Counted from the stretch's first letter, positions 1 through 9,164 are shown. The stretch is DNA of 64,000 nucleotides from Aliiroseovarius halocynthiae (GCF_007004645.1 NZ_ML660019.1:1-64000), one strand, 5' to 3'. Program-made: numbers and translations. Notes: a model not told the origin generated them from the letters alone.

Positions 1-102
1 ATGAACGACATGAACCTGATCGCAGCCAGCGTTCGTATGTTCCCAGCGATGAAGCGTGGTCTGGGCTACGCATCGACCTGCCAGATCCTACTGGCGTCTT
101 AG
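1..102 (+). CDS. Possible 3' end of a gene cut by the window edge
   Basis: An open frame runs from base 1 to a TAG at 100-102, giving 33 residues. The first codon happens to be ATG, but nothing upstream is visible, so this may be the tail of a longer gene or a chance frame. I do not recognise the sequence. It contains no clear motif. Confidence 0.2.
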   Translation: MNDMNLIAASVRMFPAMKRGLGYASTCQILLAS

Positions 103-161
103 TCAGATGATCTGAGCCAAAGGTCGGTGGAAACAGCGGCTGGGTGAGGAGGGCCCTACAA

Positions 162-446
162 ATGCAAACCGAAATGAGAAACGGCGCGGCTGATAGGCAA
201 ACCCGCATTCGAACAATAGTGGCCTTGGCATGCATTGTTGTTGCGGTGCTGAGCCAGACTTGGTTGTGGGGAGTGCTGTTTGCGGCTTGGGCGGCCCAAG
301 GTACATTGACCGGGAAAGCGTACCTCCTTGAGGATCTTACAAGCAAAAACTTCCCGATGTTGTGCCGTGCCATCAATTTGGTCTGGTTCGCGATAGGCCT
401 TCTTATGATCGTTGAGACATTCGGACCCGAATGGACATTATTTTAA
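162..446 (+). CDS. Small membrane protein of unknown function
   Basis: This is a 94-residue protein. I chose the ATG at 162 over a GTG at 144 because GAGGAGG at 146-152 is a good ribosome binding site nine bases before it. A charged N-terminus is followed by a hydrophobic stretch at about residues 17-45 and a second at about 68-88, so an inner-membrane protein is likely. I do not recognise a family. It lies in a worn accessory region next to a truncated oxidoreductase and a recombinase remnant, so it may be imported DNA. Confidence 0.5.
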   Translation: MQTEMRNGAADRQTRIRTIVALACIVVAVLSQTWLWGVLFAAWAAQGTLTGKAYLLEDLTSKNFPMLCRAINLVWFAIGLLMIVETFGPEWTLF

Positions 447-538
447 GAAAGGCCAACCGAGAAGCAGATATTCTGGCCTGTTGCGCGGGCGACGTTGCTA
501 CGCATCACCAAAATTCCTGACAAGATGGAGGAAAACCC

Positions 539-934
539 ATGACACAAGTCCAAACAGATAAGGCAGAGTGTCTGGCTCTAACGGGCGCTTTGGCAGAGGC
601 CTATAGCGCAAATGATCCACAGGCCGTTGCATCCTTGTTCGCCGAGAACGCGGTTTTCTATAACTCAAATGGTACAAACCATGTTGGTCGGGACAGCATT
701 CTCAATGCGACGCATGAGATCATGTCGATGGGTGGTCTGCACTTCGTTGTCAAAGATGCTGTGGTCGAGGAAGCCGTTGGCAAGGTTGTCACACATTGGC
801 TGCTTATCATCTCTGGACCAACAGGACCCGTTGCCAAATTAGAAGGTACCGATGTTCTGCATTGGGCCGACGGTCTGCTGGTCTACAAATCCGCGTTTTT
901 AAAGACTGGCGCACCCAAACACATGCCTGCCTGA
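539..934 (+). CDS. NTF2-like / SnoaL-like fold protein
   Basis: The 131-residue product has the shape of the NTF2-like superfamily (DUF4440/SnoaL group). A helical start is followed by the typical stretch near residues 25-45 (AVASLFAENAVFYNSNG), then strands rich in Val, His and Trp. Proteins of this family are small cone-shaped dimers that act as enzymes or ligand binders; the sequence does not reveal the substrate. ATGGAGGAAA just before the ATG is a good ribosome binding site. It stands alone, 92 bases after the membrane protein gene. Confidence 0.65.
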   Translation: MTQVQTDKAECLALTGALAEAYSANDPQAVASLFAENAVFYNSNGTNHVGRDSILNATHEIMSMGGLHFVVKDAVVEEAVGKVVTHWLLIISGPTGPVAKLEGTDVLHWADGLLVYKSAFLKTGAPKHMPA

Positions 935-1053
935 CAGACTGGGTTCCCACCTACGCTGAAGGGTTTTGACCTTAGTCGCAGGTGAATTCTTCGCACCGTT
1001 TCTGAACCGGCACCACCTGCCTCGAACACTAAGTAACCGCGATCGGAACTCCG

Positions 1054-1800
1054 ATGATGAACACAAGCTATTCCTTCTGGGAAGACAATTATGGATGCTA
1101 CACCCTAAATGTACCTCTCACAGGAGATCACACAGCTGATGTTGTCATAGTCGGCGGAGGGTTTACCGGTCTTACCGTTGCAAGAGAAATAAAGTACGAC
1201 AATCCCAGTGCGCGTGTCGTTGTTCTCGAGGCGCAGTATGTTGGTTTTGGCGCGTCGGGTCGAAACGGCGGGTTCAATGCCTCTCAGTTTGGTTTTGAGC
1301 CAGGCTTAGTGAAGCTCATGCGGGGGAAAGAGCGCGCGAGCGAGGCCCAACTCTATATGAAGAAAGCCGTCGACTATGTGCGCAACCTCAGCAAGGAGCA
1401 TGAACTAGACAATGATTACGAGCACAAAGGCGGACTGAGGATCGCCTACACCCCGCCACAAGTCGCGCGCCTCAGAAAAACCTTTGAGCTCCTGAACGAA
1501 TTCTCGCCAAACAATAGCGAATGGCTAAATGCACCAGAGGTTCAAGCACGGGTTAATAGTCCAAGGCCTCAGGCGGCATTCTTTGAGCCAGACGTTGGTG
1601 TCCTAGACCCGACCAAACATGTGCGCGCATTGAAAAGACTGGCTGAATTTGCGGGCGCCGAGATATACGAGAACACACCCGTTACCACTTTCAAGCGTCG
1701 CCATGCTGGTGTCGACGTCATTTACCGCGATGGCCGGATCAAAGCTGAGCGAATCGTCATTGCGCTTAACGCTTGGGCCCACCTGTTTGAGGGCCCAAGA
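1054..1800 (+). pseudogene. FAD-dependent oxidoreductase (DAO family), truncated
   Basis: The N-terminal half of a D-amino-acid-oxidase-family protein is present: a dinucleotide motif GGGFTG at residues 34-39 and an FAD-contacting GASGRNGG near 68-75. This type (often called gamma-glutamylputrescine oxidase-like) usually runs to about 430 residues. Here the frame stops at 1839 after 261, and recognisable similarity ends near 1790, in the segment ALNAWAHLF that normally leads into the second FAD-binding strand. The substrate-binding half and C-terminal FAD contacts are missing, so the product should be inactive. The break joins directly to the recombinase-like remnant at 1808. Confidence 0.7.
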
Positions 1801-1807
1801 AAGCTGA

Positions 1808-2089
<282 letters not shown>

Positions 2090-2103
2090 CCAGCGGTGAG
2101 GCG

Positions 2104-2132
2104 TGTATAGCTCCGGCTTTCGGGAAGCTCAA
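2104..2132 (-). promoter_or_regulatory. Promoter of initiator tRNA-Met
   Basis: On the minus strand TTGAGC (2132-2127) is followed after 17 bases by TATACA (2109-2104). The expected start is near 2097, about eight bases before the mature tRNA. Confidence 0.65.
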
Positions 2133-2233
2133 GCGCAATCGGCAAAAAAACTGTTACAAAATGATTGGTGGTGATCTCGTAGGTGACTCGGCCTGTGGAC
2201 TCCGCTAAGTCTTTGGCAATAAATGAGGGTTTT

Positions 2234-2746
2234 ATGGACGGTACTCTGGCCATTTTATTTCTGCTGACCGCGTTGATTGATATGTGGGTCAATCACTGCG
2301 GTCGTGGTTGTGTTAAGCCCGCTGTGGAGATAGCGCGCCATACCCTGTCGGTTGGTAGTCTGATCTTCGACGCAGATTCGATCGGCGGCGAAGCCTATTA
2401 CCGTCACGACCTTCCAGTCAGCTTCGGCCCCTTCCGTCCAGTGGTGGGGATTTCTGTGGACAGCCTTGGCGATGTTTGGATCGGCGCGGGTGCTGTGAAT
2501 GAGTTTAGGATGCCAAGCGGTCCTGGATACGCCGAATTCAGTTTCATGCCAGGCTGGTGGATGCGCTCCGAGAGCGGTCCGCATCTTGGTTATCCTATTG
2601 AGTTCCGCTCGGGGATCGAGGCAGGAATCTATCGCAACACGGGCGAGCGGATCGGATTGTCATTGGATCATCGCTCGAACGGAGAGCTAAGCTATCCGCT
2701 TCCCAATCCCGGTTTGGAAACAGTCCTGATCAGAGTTGGACGCTAA
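2234..2746 (+). CDS. PagL-like lipid A 3-O-deacylase (acyloxyacyl hydrolase)
   Basis: The 170-residue protein has a hydrophobic export-like start and a C-terminal half with alternating beta-barrel pattern. A DHRSN motif is followed by NPGLETV. In PagL the catalytic His and Ser lie two residues apart in such an H-x-S-N motif, with a Glu further along; here His, Ser and the Glu of PGLE are in fitting order, although the His-Glu spacing is slightly longer. The likely role is removal of a 3-linked acyl chain from lipid A in the outer membrane. TGAGGG at 2224-2229 supports the ATG at 2234 over an earlier alternative start. Confidence 0.65.
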   Translation: MDGTLAILFLLTALIDMWVNHCGRGCVKPAVEIARHTLSVGSLIFDADSIGGEAYYRHDLPVSFGPFRPVVGISVDSLGDVWIGAGAVNEFRMPSGPGYAEFSFMPGWWMRSESGPHLGYPIEFRSGIEAGIYRNTGERIGLSLDHRSNGELSYPLPNPGLETVLIRVGR

Positions 2747-2794
2747 TCGGAGTTAACATGCGACCCTTGCGGTTCTTGAAACCAGAAGAATGAC

Positions 2795-3090
2795 TTGAGC
2801 CAGGTGCGGGCGCTCATGGGTGCCCCGGACGTGTCCGGTCAGGCGTCTATGCGGATGACGCATGAGTGGTCAGATGGTTTCGCGGCCGAGGGCGCGTCGA
2901 ACAACGTATACAGCGTCAAAGACGGCAAAATCCTTAAGCCTGGCCTGCTCAACGACTCCTGCAGGGCATCACCCGTGCCGCCATTCTGCGCTTCGCTGAA
3001 GAAGCCCAGATGGAGATCGAGGCGCGCTTTTACTGTCGAAGAAGCCCGGAACGCGGATGCTGCCCTTTACGCTTCGGGATTATTTCAACG
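2795..3090 (+). pseudogene. Relic of a D-amino-acid transaminase (fold-type IV PLP enzyme)
   Basis: The first part reads DGFAAEGASNNVY, the cofactor-binding segment of class IV aminotransferases such as Dat. At about 2957 the family sequence jumps to another frame (ending LQGITRAAILRFAEEAQMEI, bases 2959-3022). Near 3026 it returns to the first frame with FTVEEARNADAAL. Two compensating indels therefore interrupt it. The catalytic-Lys half upstream and the last strands are missing; similarity stops near 3085, where the oppositely oriented gene ends. A nonfunctional fossil. Confidence 0.7.
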
Positions 3091-3481
3091 TAAACCGAAA
3101 ACACTCCGATTCTTTCTGCCATTGGCCAGATGGTCTGGTATAGCGACTATAGCTCTGGAAACGCTCGGGCAATTCGAAATCGGCACATAGATCGAAACTG
3201 TTTTCCGATATCACATTGTATCGGTACGGCTGCCTGTTGGTTTGGTCAACCAGGGGTGCAGCCTTGCAGCGTTCATCGGACTTAAGGGTATCCGGCAGCG
3301 CATCATCATGCGATTTGATGCAAGATACCAGCCGAGATAGATCACGTATGTCCCGATGTCTTGCGTCATCGCGCTTTTCTGCCCGCGCGGTGTTTGGTCC
3401 GCCAGTAAACATCAGGCCGGCAGCAATGGCCGCAACGGCCAGCACACCAATCAGCGTTGGGGCGATGACATCACGCTGCAT
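3080..3481 (-). CDS. Exported or membrane-anchored protein paired with DUF5671 gene
   Basis: The 133-residue product starts with a hydrophobic segment (about residues 5-25, ending near TARAEKRDD) that should anchor or export it. A Cys-containing soluble domain follows. The ATG at 3481 is preferred because GCGAGG precedes it and it overlaps the upstream DUF5671 stop by 11 bases, which implies translational coupling. The arrangement of a DUF5671 membrane protein followed by this kind of small protein recurs in related bacteria as far as I recall. Function is unknown. Confidence 0.65.
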   Translation of the reverse strand: MQRDVIAPTLIGVLAVAAIAAGLMFTGGPNTARAEKRDDARHRDIRDLSRLVSCIKSHDDALPDTLKSDERCKAAPLVDQTNRQPYRYNVISENSFDLCADFELPERFQSYSRYTRPSGQWQKESECFRFTLK

Positions 3482-4109
3482 CGTCAACCTCGCGAATTTC
3501 AGATCTGAAATAGATGAATATTGTTCCCGCAACTACGGCCACTGACAGAGCTTTCAGTGCGAAGCGTAGCGTTAGGTCCCCATTCAAAAGGGCATAGATT
3601 GTTGCGGTCAAGTCCCCAAGAAGGGCGAGTGCAGAGAAGAAAAGGGTTACATAGATAAACCACTTTCGTACGCCCGACCGGCGCTTGCCGGGGTCCAGTT
3701 TTGCGGATTTCGCGGCCGCGCGGTTCATCATAAGGAAGGTCGGTGCAAAGACGATCAAAGCTGCGATCGACCAGCGTGCCCATTCCAAATCATATCGGCT
3801 TGTATAGTCACTCAGCGGGTCATCGACCCAATGATTGATCAGCCGATGGGCCAAGTCCACCAGATGCCATGCCGTCATCGCAAGTGCCGCGAACATGATA
3901 CCATAGAAAAAGGCTTCCTTGGCAGAGACATATGGGCGTGGACGCGGGACCGGCGTTGGGAAATCGATATCTGCCCAAGCGTCCAAAGCTCCAGCTACTT
4001 CGTTCGGTGCCCAGCCCGCTTGGCTGAGTGCGTCGCGGATATCTTCGCGCGATTTTCCAGCTGATATTGCCTTGCGTGTGAACTCGGCAAGTTGGTCTGA
4101 TGGTCGCAT
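3471..4109 (-). CDS. DUF5671 domain membrane protein
   Basis: The 212-residue protein begins with a short helical domain (about residues 1-50, containing DALSQAGW and ALDAWADIDFP). A proline-rich linker PTPVPRPRPY leads to four hydrophobic segments at roughly 67-90, 110-128, 148-168 and 178-200. This matches the DUF5671 architecture; its biochemical role is not known. It is the first gene of a two-gene unit with the overlapping gene at 3080-3481. About 130 bases with no evident gene separate it from the hydrolase gene upstream. Confidence 0.75.
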   Translation of the reverse strand: MRPSDQLAEFTRKAISAGKSREDIRDALSQAGWAPNEVAGALDAWADIDFPTPVPRPRPYVSAKEAFFYGIMFAALAMTAWHLVDLAHRLINHWVDDPLSDYTSRYDLEWARWSIAALIVFAPTFLMMNRAAAKSAKLDPGKRRSGVRKWFIYVTLFFSALALLGDLTATIYALLNGDLTLRFALKALSVAVVAGTIFIYFRSEIREVDDAA

Positions 4110-4238
4110 TTCTTGCCCCTTGGTTGATTGTGTCTAGCGTAGGTTGTCACGACAGGGTTGATTGTGGAAGGTCAGCATATCCGGACCTAAAGTCAGGCCG
4201 GGCATCTCAGCACGTTATGGGGTGCTTCCTCAATGCAG

Positions 4239-4976
4239 CTAGCTGTCGCCTAAAGCTGCCCTCAACGCATTATTCGTGAATTCGACGGCATCGCGGTTGG
4301 CGATGTGGCCGGCACCGGGGATTACCCGGAAATTGGCGGCTTTGATTGTGCGTGATGCGTCTTCGGCGCGTGCATGGGTCGCCTTGTTTTTCTCGCCTAC
4401 CATAATGGTCGCAGGCATAGATATATGCGGCAGATGCGGGCGACCGTCATAGGCGAGCGCCGCGCGCATAACTGCATAGATATTGCTGGTGCTCATACGC
4501 CCGATCGCGCCCTGAACGTATTTGGCGGCGTCATCAGTCTCGGCACCCATAGAACGTCCGGGCAGCTTGGCCAGAAGTTTAACGGGGATAAGTCTTAGCA
4601 GCATCAACATGACGTGCGCAAATGGCCGGGCGATCCGCGAGTCGATTGCGTTGGGGACGGACTCGATCATCACAAGGTGTGAAACGTGGTCCGGATGCCG
4701 AGAGGCAAGCTCTAGGGCGACCATGCCGCCAAGAGACAGCCCAATAACGCAATATCGATTTATGCCAAGATCGGTGAGTTGGCGATGCACCCAATCTGCC
4801 ATGTCTTCGACGCTGCCAACCGCAGGAACGGTGCCGTGACCGGGAAGGTTAAGGGCAATCACACGGTGCGTCTTCTCGAAGACAAGAAGCTGTGGATCCC
4901 AGAGCCGGTTGTCAACGCCTGCGCCGTGCAGGAAGACCAACACAGGTCCCTGTCCGTGATCGATAATATCAGCCAT
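4239..4976 (-). CDS. Alpha/beta-fold hydrolase
   Basis: The 245-residue protein has the oxyanion-region motif HGAG (residues 17-20), a nucleophile elbow GLSLGG with Ser at 81, and a C-terminal catalytic His in GAGHIANRD. This is a complete alpha/beta hydrolase of the 3-oxoadipate enol-lactonase/esterase type, but the sequence does not fix the substrate. I start it at ATG 4976 (MADIID) because family members begin just before the first strand; an earlier start at 5081 would overlap the DUF1244 gene. Confidence 0.8.
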   Translation of the reverse strand: MADIIDHGQGPVLVFLHGAGVDNRLWDPQLLVFEKTHRVIALNLPGHGTVPAVGSVEDMADWVHRQLTDLGINRYCVIGLSLGGMVALELASRHPDHVSHLVMIESVPNAIDSRIARPFAHVMLMLLRLIPVKLLAKLPGRSMGAETDDAAKYVQGAIGRMSTSNIYAVMRAALAYDGRPHLPHISMPATIMVGEKNKATHARAEDASRTIKAANFRVIPGAGHIANRDAVEFTNNALRAALGDS

Positions 4977-5040
4977 GTCGGAACCTGTTGGTGAATGAGA
5001 AAAGAGGAAACCTGCAGCACATGTTGCTGTCGCTGTATGT

Positions 5041-5355
5041 CTATTCTTTGTCTGTAACGTTTTCTTTAAATGCCACCGCAAACTTCGCCTGTTTCTCTGG
5101 GCTGGTGTCGGTCTGATAGTTCGCCTTCCACTCGGCCATGGTCATGCCATAGAACGCCTCGCGGCCTTCGTCTTTCGTCATCTCGATGCCACGTTCATTG
5201 GCCGCTTCCTGATACCAGCGGGCGAGGCAGTTGCGACAAAAGCCAGCCAGATTCATCAGGTCGATATTCTGTGCGTCGGTGCGGTCTTCCATCAGGTGCT
5301 TTTGCAGGCGGCGAAAGGCGGCGGCTTCGATCTCGATACGGGTCTGGTCGTCCAT
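5041..5355 (-). CDS. DUF1244 domain protein
   Basis: This is a 104-residue soluble protein that matches the alphaproteobacterial DUF1244 family over its full length, including the conserved segment LAGFCRNCLARWYQEAA near residues 36-52. The two Cys in CRNC may bind a metal, but that is inference. The start at 5355 is supported by GGAGCC just upstream. It lies downstream of the DUF6868 gene on the same strand, with a 75-base gap. Function is unknown. Confidence 0.85.
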   Translation of the reverse strand: MDDQTRIEIEAAAFRRLQKHLMEDRTDAQNIDLMNLAGFCRNCLARWYQEAANERGIEMTKDEGREAFYGMTMAEWKANYQTDTSPEKQAKFAVAFKENVTDKE

Positions 5356-5430
5356 GATGGGCTCCGATAGGTTTGTGGGTCGCGGTATTGGAACGGTTGC
5401 GCCCGGTAAGGTCAACCGGGCGCGTTTGGC

Positions 5431-5670
5431 TTACATCAGTTTCAGTGCCAGCCACGGGGCCACACAGAGGACCAGCGTCAGGATCTTCAGGTTGGCGAGG
5501 TAGTTGAAATAGGCGCGGTTCAGCGCGTCCTCGTTCAGCGAAAAGAACACTGTGTGAAGCCGAACGGCCACAGGGCGCAGCAGCGACAGGCCAATGGTTG
5601 CCAGCAACAGAAAGGTGATGTTCAAGACTGACATCCAGCCGAAAAACGTCGTCAGTTGTTCAAGTGTCAT
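5431..5670 (-). CDS. DUF6868 family small membrane protein
   Basis: The 79-residue protein has two hydrophobic segments, at about residues 8-29 and 58-75, around a charged middle (FSLNEDALNRAYFNYLANLK). It fits DUF6868, a small inner-membrane family of marine bacteria with no known role. The ATG at 5670 is preceded by a strong AAAGGAGA ribosome binding site; a longer frame has no comparable site. Confidence 0.75.
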   Translation of the reverse strand: MTLEQLTTFFGWMSVLNITFLLLATIGLSLLRPVAVRLHTVFFSLNEDALNRAYFNYLANLKILTLVLCVAPWLALKLM

Positions 5671-5769
5671 GGCAGGTCTCCTTTCATTGAAGCCTGCTAT
5701 ATATATGGGGTCCGAGGGCGGTATGGACAAGAAGATCCATATGCGTCAAAGCCGCCCGGTCGTTGCGTG

Positions 5770-6534
5770 TTACAGGCCGTTTTGGGCCAAAACTTCAGTT
5801 AAGATCGGTGCCAAGCGCTTGGCCCAGGCGCGTTGCTGGTCCTGAGTTTCGATCAGGTCATTTCGGATCTCGATCAGCACGTTGGGACGTTTTTGTACAA
5901 CCGCGTGGCGGTCGATGGAATCTCCGTCCAAATGGCCGCCATATGGTTCATTCTCGCCGACGCATAGATCGGGCTCTTGCTCTAACCGTTTGATCAAGGG
6001 CGTTGCAAGGCGGCTGTCGCGCTCGTGCAAGACTGCAATGTGCCACGGGCGCGGTGCCCGGCCATTCAGCTTGGGCGTATAGGAGTGCATCGCCACGATC
6101 ACGGTATTGTCTTGACGTGCCGCCAGATCCGCCAGCGCATTGTGATAGGGGCGGTGGAAGGCATCCAATCGGCGGGCTTTCTCGGCGGCGTCCGCATGGC
6201 GGTTTGCAGGGATCACTGTACCGTCATAAAGTTTCATCAGAAGCGTCGGGTCGTCTTCGCCCCGGTTGGGGTCGATCACAAGGCGCGAGAAATTAGATAG
6301 GATCGCGGGTGCGTCCAGAAGTTCGGCCAGATGGATGCTGACCCCAGCGGCGCCAATGTCATACGCGATGTGGCGGTTCATATCCTCGGGCGCGATGCCC
6401 AGATCCCCCCCACCGACGCAGGAGGGCACGGTATTTGCGGCATGATCACAGGTGATCAGCCAGCGCGAAGGCCGATCTGGGCCGTGAACGTGAAATGGAA
6501 GGTATGTCATCTTGGCGTTGTTTTTCTGTTTCAT
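5770..6534 (-). CDS. N-formylglutamate amidohydrolase family protein
   Basis: The 254-residue product matches the N-formylglutamate amidohydrolase (HutG-like) family. Typical segments are ITCDHAANTVP near the start, FSRLVIDPNRGEDDPTL in the middle, VIVAMHSYTP, and EPYGGHLDGDSIDRHA near the C-terminus. The reaction would release formate from an N-formyl amino acid. The gene is not beside other histidine-degradation genes, so the true substrate is open. AAAGGGG supports the ATG at 6534. It is divergent from pyk with about 100 bases between. Confidence 0.85.
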   Translation of the reverse strand: MKQKNNAKMTYLPFHVHGPDRPSRWLITCDHAANTVPSCVGGGDLGIAPEDMNRHIAYDIGAAGVSIHLAELLDAPAILSNFSRLVIDPNRGEDDPTLLMKLYDGTVIPANRHADAAEKARRLDAFHRPYHNALADLAARQDNTVIVAMHSYTPKLNGRAPRPWHIAVLHERDSRLATPLIKRLEQEPDLCVGENEPYGGHLDGDSIDRHAVVQKRPNVLIEIRNDLIETQDQQRAWAKRLAPILTEVLAQNGL

Positions 6535-6636
6535 ATCCCCTTTAAGCGAGGTCAAAGCCAAGTGCCAGTTGTCAGCGCTAACATTTTGCGGCATAGGTCC
6601 CCTGACCCCGCGTAAGAAATGAAAGAGAGGTGCGCC

Positions 6637-8076
6637 GTGAGACGCCATCGTAATGTCAAGATCGTTGCAACACTGGGCCCATCTTCAAATGACTACGATA
6701 CAATTCGTGCGCTTTTTGAAGCTGGAGCCGACGTGTTCCGCATGAATATGTCCCACGGCACCCATGATGAACAACGCGCGCGCCACGCAATGGTGCGGCA
6801 GGTGGAAAAAGATCTGGATCGTCCCATCGCGATCTTGGCAGACCTTCAGGGGCCGAAGCTGCGTTGCGGTGTTTTCGCGGCGGGCGCCGCTGACATTGAA
6901 GAAGGTCAGGATTTCCGCTTTGATCTGGATGACACGCCGGGTGAAGGTCATCGTGTTTGTTTGCCCCACCCCGAAATTTTTGCCGCGCTTGAGGTCGGGT
7001 CCACTTTGTTGGTCAACGACGGGAAGTTGCGTTTGAAGGTGCGTGAATGTGGTGCAGACTTTGCCGATTGTATCGTTGAAGTTGGCGGGACGATCTCGGA
7101 TCGCAAAGGGGTAAATGTGCCGGATGTTGTGCTGCCGCTGGCCGCCTTGTCCGACAAAGATCGCGCAGATTTGGAATTTGCCTGTCAGCTGGGCGTTGAC
7201 TGGCTGGCGCTCAGTTTTGTGCAGCGTCCAGAGGACGTGGAAGAAGCGCGCGAGTTGGCGCACGGCCGTGCCGCCGTTTTGTCGAAAATTGAAAAGCCTG
7301 CCGCCGTGAATGCGTTTGACGCCATCTTGGAAGCGTCCGACGGCATCATGGTTGCACGTGGCGATCTGGGGGTCGAACTGCCCGTGCATGCCGTGCCGCC
7401 GATCCAGAAACGTCTGGTGCATTCGTGCCGTCGCGCGGGCAAGCCTGTGATTGTCGCTACCCAGATGCTGGAAAGCATGATCGAAAGCCCGATGCCCACA
7501 CGTGCCGAGGTTTCGGACGTGGCAAACGCGATCTATGACGGCGCTGACGCGGTTATGCTGTCGGCGGAAAGTGCCGCTGGTCAATACCCGGTCGAGGCCG
7601 TGGCCACCATGAATGCGGTCGCCATCGAGGTCGAGAATGACGAGACCTATCGCGAGCAGCTGGAAGCGTCGCGTGTCGCAAGTCGCAGTGGGGTCAATGA
7701 CGCCATTGTTGCCGCCGCGCGTGAAATCGCAGAAACCACGGACATCAAAGCGATCTGCTGCTTCACGCAATCTGGGACCACCGCGCTGTTGACCGCACGC
7801 GAGCGCCCCCGCGTGCCGATCATCGCCTTGACACCTTTGCGAGGCACGGCGCGCCGGCTTTGTCTGTCTTGGGGTACGAACTGTTTCGTAACCGCGTCGG
7901 TCGTCGAACGCTTTAAAGCAGCTGTCGTATCCGCTGCTCGGGCGGCCAGAAGTTCAGGTTTCGCGGAGGAGACGGATCAAATCGTTGTGACCGCAGGTGT
8001 GCCGTTCAACGTGCCCGGCACGACCAACATTCTGCGCGTCGCGCCGTGTGACGAGAGTTTGATCTACGCAACCTGA
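6637..8076 (+). CDS. pyk: Pyruvate kinase
   Basis: The 479-residue enzyme catalyses phosphoenolpyruvate plus ADP to pyruvate plus ATP, the last step of glycolysis. It shows KIVATLGPSS at the N-terminus, the active-site signature around LSKIEKPAAV, MVARGDLGVE and ATQMLESM, and a C-terminal allosteric domain of normal length. GTG at 6637 is chosen because GAAAGAGAGG precedes it and family members begin RRxRxxKIVATLGP. It is divergent from the formylglutamate amidohydrolase gene, so the short gap should hold promoters for both. Confidence 0.97.
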   Translation: MRRHRNVKIVATLGPSSNDYDTIRALFEAGADVFRMNMSHGTHDEQRARHAMVRQVEKDLDRPIAILADLQGPKLRCGVFAAGAADIEEGQDFRFDLDDTPGEGHRVCLPHPEIFAALEVGSTLLVNDGKLRLKVRECGADFADCIVEVGGTISDRKGVNVPDVVLPLAALSDKDRADLEFACQLGVDWLALSFVQRPEDVEEARELAHGRAAVLSKIEKPAAVNAFDAILEASDGIMVARGDLGVELPVHAVPPIQKRLVHSCRRAGKPVIVATQMLESMIESPMPTRAEVSDVANAIYDGADAVMLSAESAAGQYPVEAVATMNAVAIEVENDETYREQLEASRVASRSGVNDAIVAAAREIAETTDIKAICCFTQSGTTALLTARERPRVPIIALTPLRGTARRLCLSWGTNCFVTASVVERFKAAVVSAARAARSSGFAEETDQIVVTAGVPFNVPGTTNILRVAPCDESLIYAT

Positions 8077-8162
8077 TAAACTTGATCTACGCACCTTTCC
8101 CAAATTGGGCTATGATGTTTGAATAAGACATCAGATTGGTTCTTTGGGGAAGGGGCGAGATC

Positions 8163-8399
8163 GTGGTTTATGATAACTTTTTTGTAGTGGGGCTTTTCGT
8201 TATTGTGTTGTCAGTACCCACAATTATGGGTGCGCTTCGGCGTGGAGATGCGCCACGCATACCGGCGATAATGTTTCTAATGGGTGGCGGATTGGTAGCT
8301 TTGGCGGTCAGCGCAAAGCCGGATAGATATAGCTTGGGCACCATTCCGCAGGTGGTGGATGCTTTTGTCAATCGCTGGATGGCGTATTTCCAAGCCTGA
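8163..8399 (+). CDS. Small two-helix membrane protein
   Basis: This is a 78-residue protein starting at GTG 8163 (MVYDNFFVV), with a purine-rich GGGGAAGGGG site eight bases upstream. Hydrophobic segments lie at about residues 5-24 and 35-52. Similar small proteins sit between pyk and rpmI in related genomes as far as I recall. It is not assigned to a named family here and its function is unknown. It follows pyk by 86 bases and may share its transcript. Confidence 0.6.
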   Translation: MVYDNFFVVGLFVIVLSVPTIMGALRRGDAPRIPAIMFLMGGGLVALAVSAKPDRYSLGTIPQVVDAFVNRWMAYFQA

Positions 8400-8529
8400 C
8401 CTTTGATCGATACCGGCAAAAAGCCCTTGCGAGTCGGGCAATCTGCCCCTATACGGCCAACTTCATGTGCGCGCGGGCTAATGTGGCATGCCCGCCGTGC
8501 ATCAACGTAACCTTTGTTTGGAGACGAAA

Positions 8530-8730
8530 ATGCCCAAGATGAAGACGAAATCGAGCGCCAAGAAGCGCTTTAAGGTTTCCGCGACCGGCAAGGTCATCGG
8601 AGCCCAGGCTGGTAAACAGCACGGAATGATTAAACGGACGAAGAAATTCATCCGCAACGCACGCGGTACGTCCGCTCTGTCCGCCCCCGACGCTAAGATC
8701 GTCAAGGGCTACATGCCCTACGACCGCTAA
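8530..8730 (+). CDS. rpmI: 50S ribosomal protein L35
   Basis: The 66-residue, highly basic protein begins [16 protein letters not shown] and carries the [21 protein letters not shown] segment of L35. It is a component of the large ribosomal subunit. It is followed 14 bases later by rplT, the usual rpmI-rplT pair; infC, often first in this operon, is not here. The start is fixed by the near-invariant MPKxKT opening. Confidence 0.98.
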   Translation: MPKMKTKSSAKKRFKVSATGKVIGAQAGKQHGMIKRTKKFIRNARGTSALSAPDAKIVKGYMPYDR

Positions 8731-8744
8731 GAGGAGATACTGAT

Positions 8745-9110
8745 ATGTCCCGCGTTAAAGGTGGAACCACAACCCACGCCCGTCACAAAAAAGTCGTCAA
8801 GGCCGCCAAAGGCTATTACGGTCGCCGCAAGAATACCTTTAAGGTAGCGCGTCAGGCCGTCGACAAGGCGAACCAATATGCAACTCGCGACCGTAAGAAC
8901 CGCAAGCGTCAGTTCCGTGCGCTGTGGATCCAGCGTATCAACGCTGCTGTCCGTTCGCATGACGAAAACCTGACATACTCGCGCTTCATCAACGGCCTGA
9001 ACCTGGCTGGTGTTGAAGTGGACCGTAAGGTTCTGGCTGATCTGGCCGTACACGAGCCGGAAGCATTCGGTGCCATCGTTGAAAAAGCACAGGCTGCACT
9101 GGCTGCCTAA
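8745..9110 (+). CDS. rplT: 50S ribosomal protein L20
   Basis: The 121-residue protein is full length and begins [17 protein letters not shown] with the L20 signature [15 protein letters not shown]20 binds 23S rRNA early in 50S assembly and often represses its own operon. AAGAGGAGA precedes the ATG. Its last 60 codons, stop codon and terminator recur in a diverged copy at 10848-11082, with a glycosyltransferase gene in between. The intact gene may therefore be a mosaic whose 3' half was exchanged. Confidence 0.98.
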   Translation: MSRVKGGTTTHARHKKVVKAAKGYYGRRKNTFKVARQAVDKANQYATRDRKNRKRQFRALWIQRINAAVRSHDENLTYSRFINGLNLAGVEVDRKVLADLAVHEPEAFGAIVEKAQAALAA

Positions 9111-9164
9111 GCCAATCACAGCGAAGAAATCAAAAGCCGCGAGGGGGAACCTTCGCGGTTTTTT
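8931..9164 (+). repeat. rplT: Direct repeat copy A (rplT 3' end plus terminator)
   Basis: This 234-base stretch is repeated at 10848-11081. The copies differ at seven coding positions, of which six are silent, and in one terminator base. It marks the left edge of a 1.9-kb repeat unit carrying the GT-C gene. Confidence 0.9.
9132..9164 (+). terminator. rplT terminator
   Basis: AAAAGCCGCGA and TCGCGGTTTTTT can pair around GGGGGAACCT, followed by T residues. One stem position is a G-T wobble, where the second copy at 11049 has a perfect G-C pair. Confidence 0.85.

Noticed and set aside
6685-7770. A 361-codon minus-strand frame
   Set aside because: It is antisense to pyk, with unusual amino-acid make-up (many His, Gln and Arg), as expected for a shadow.
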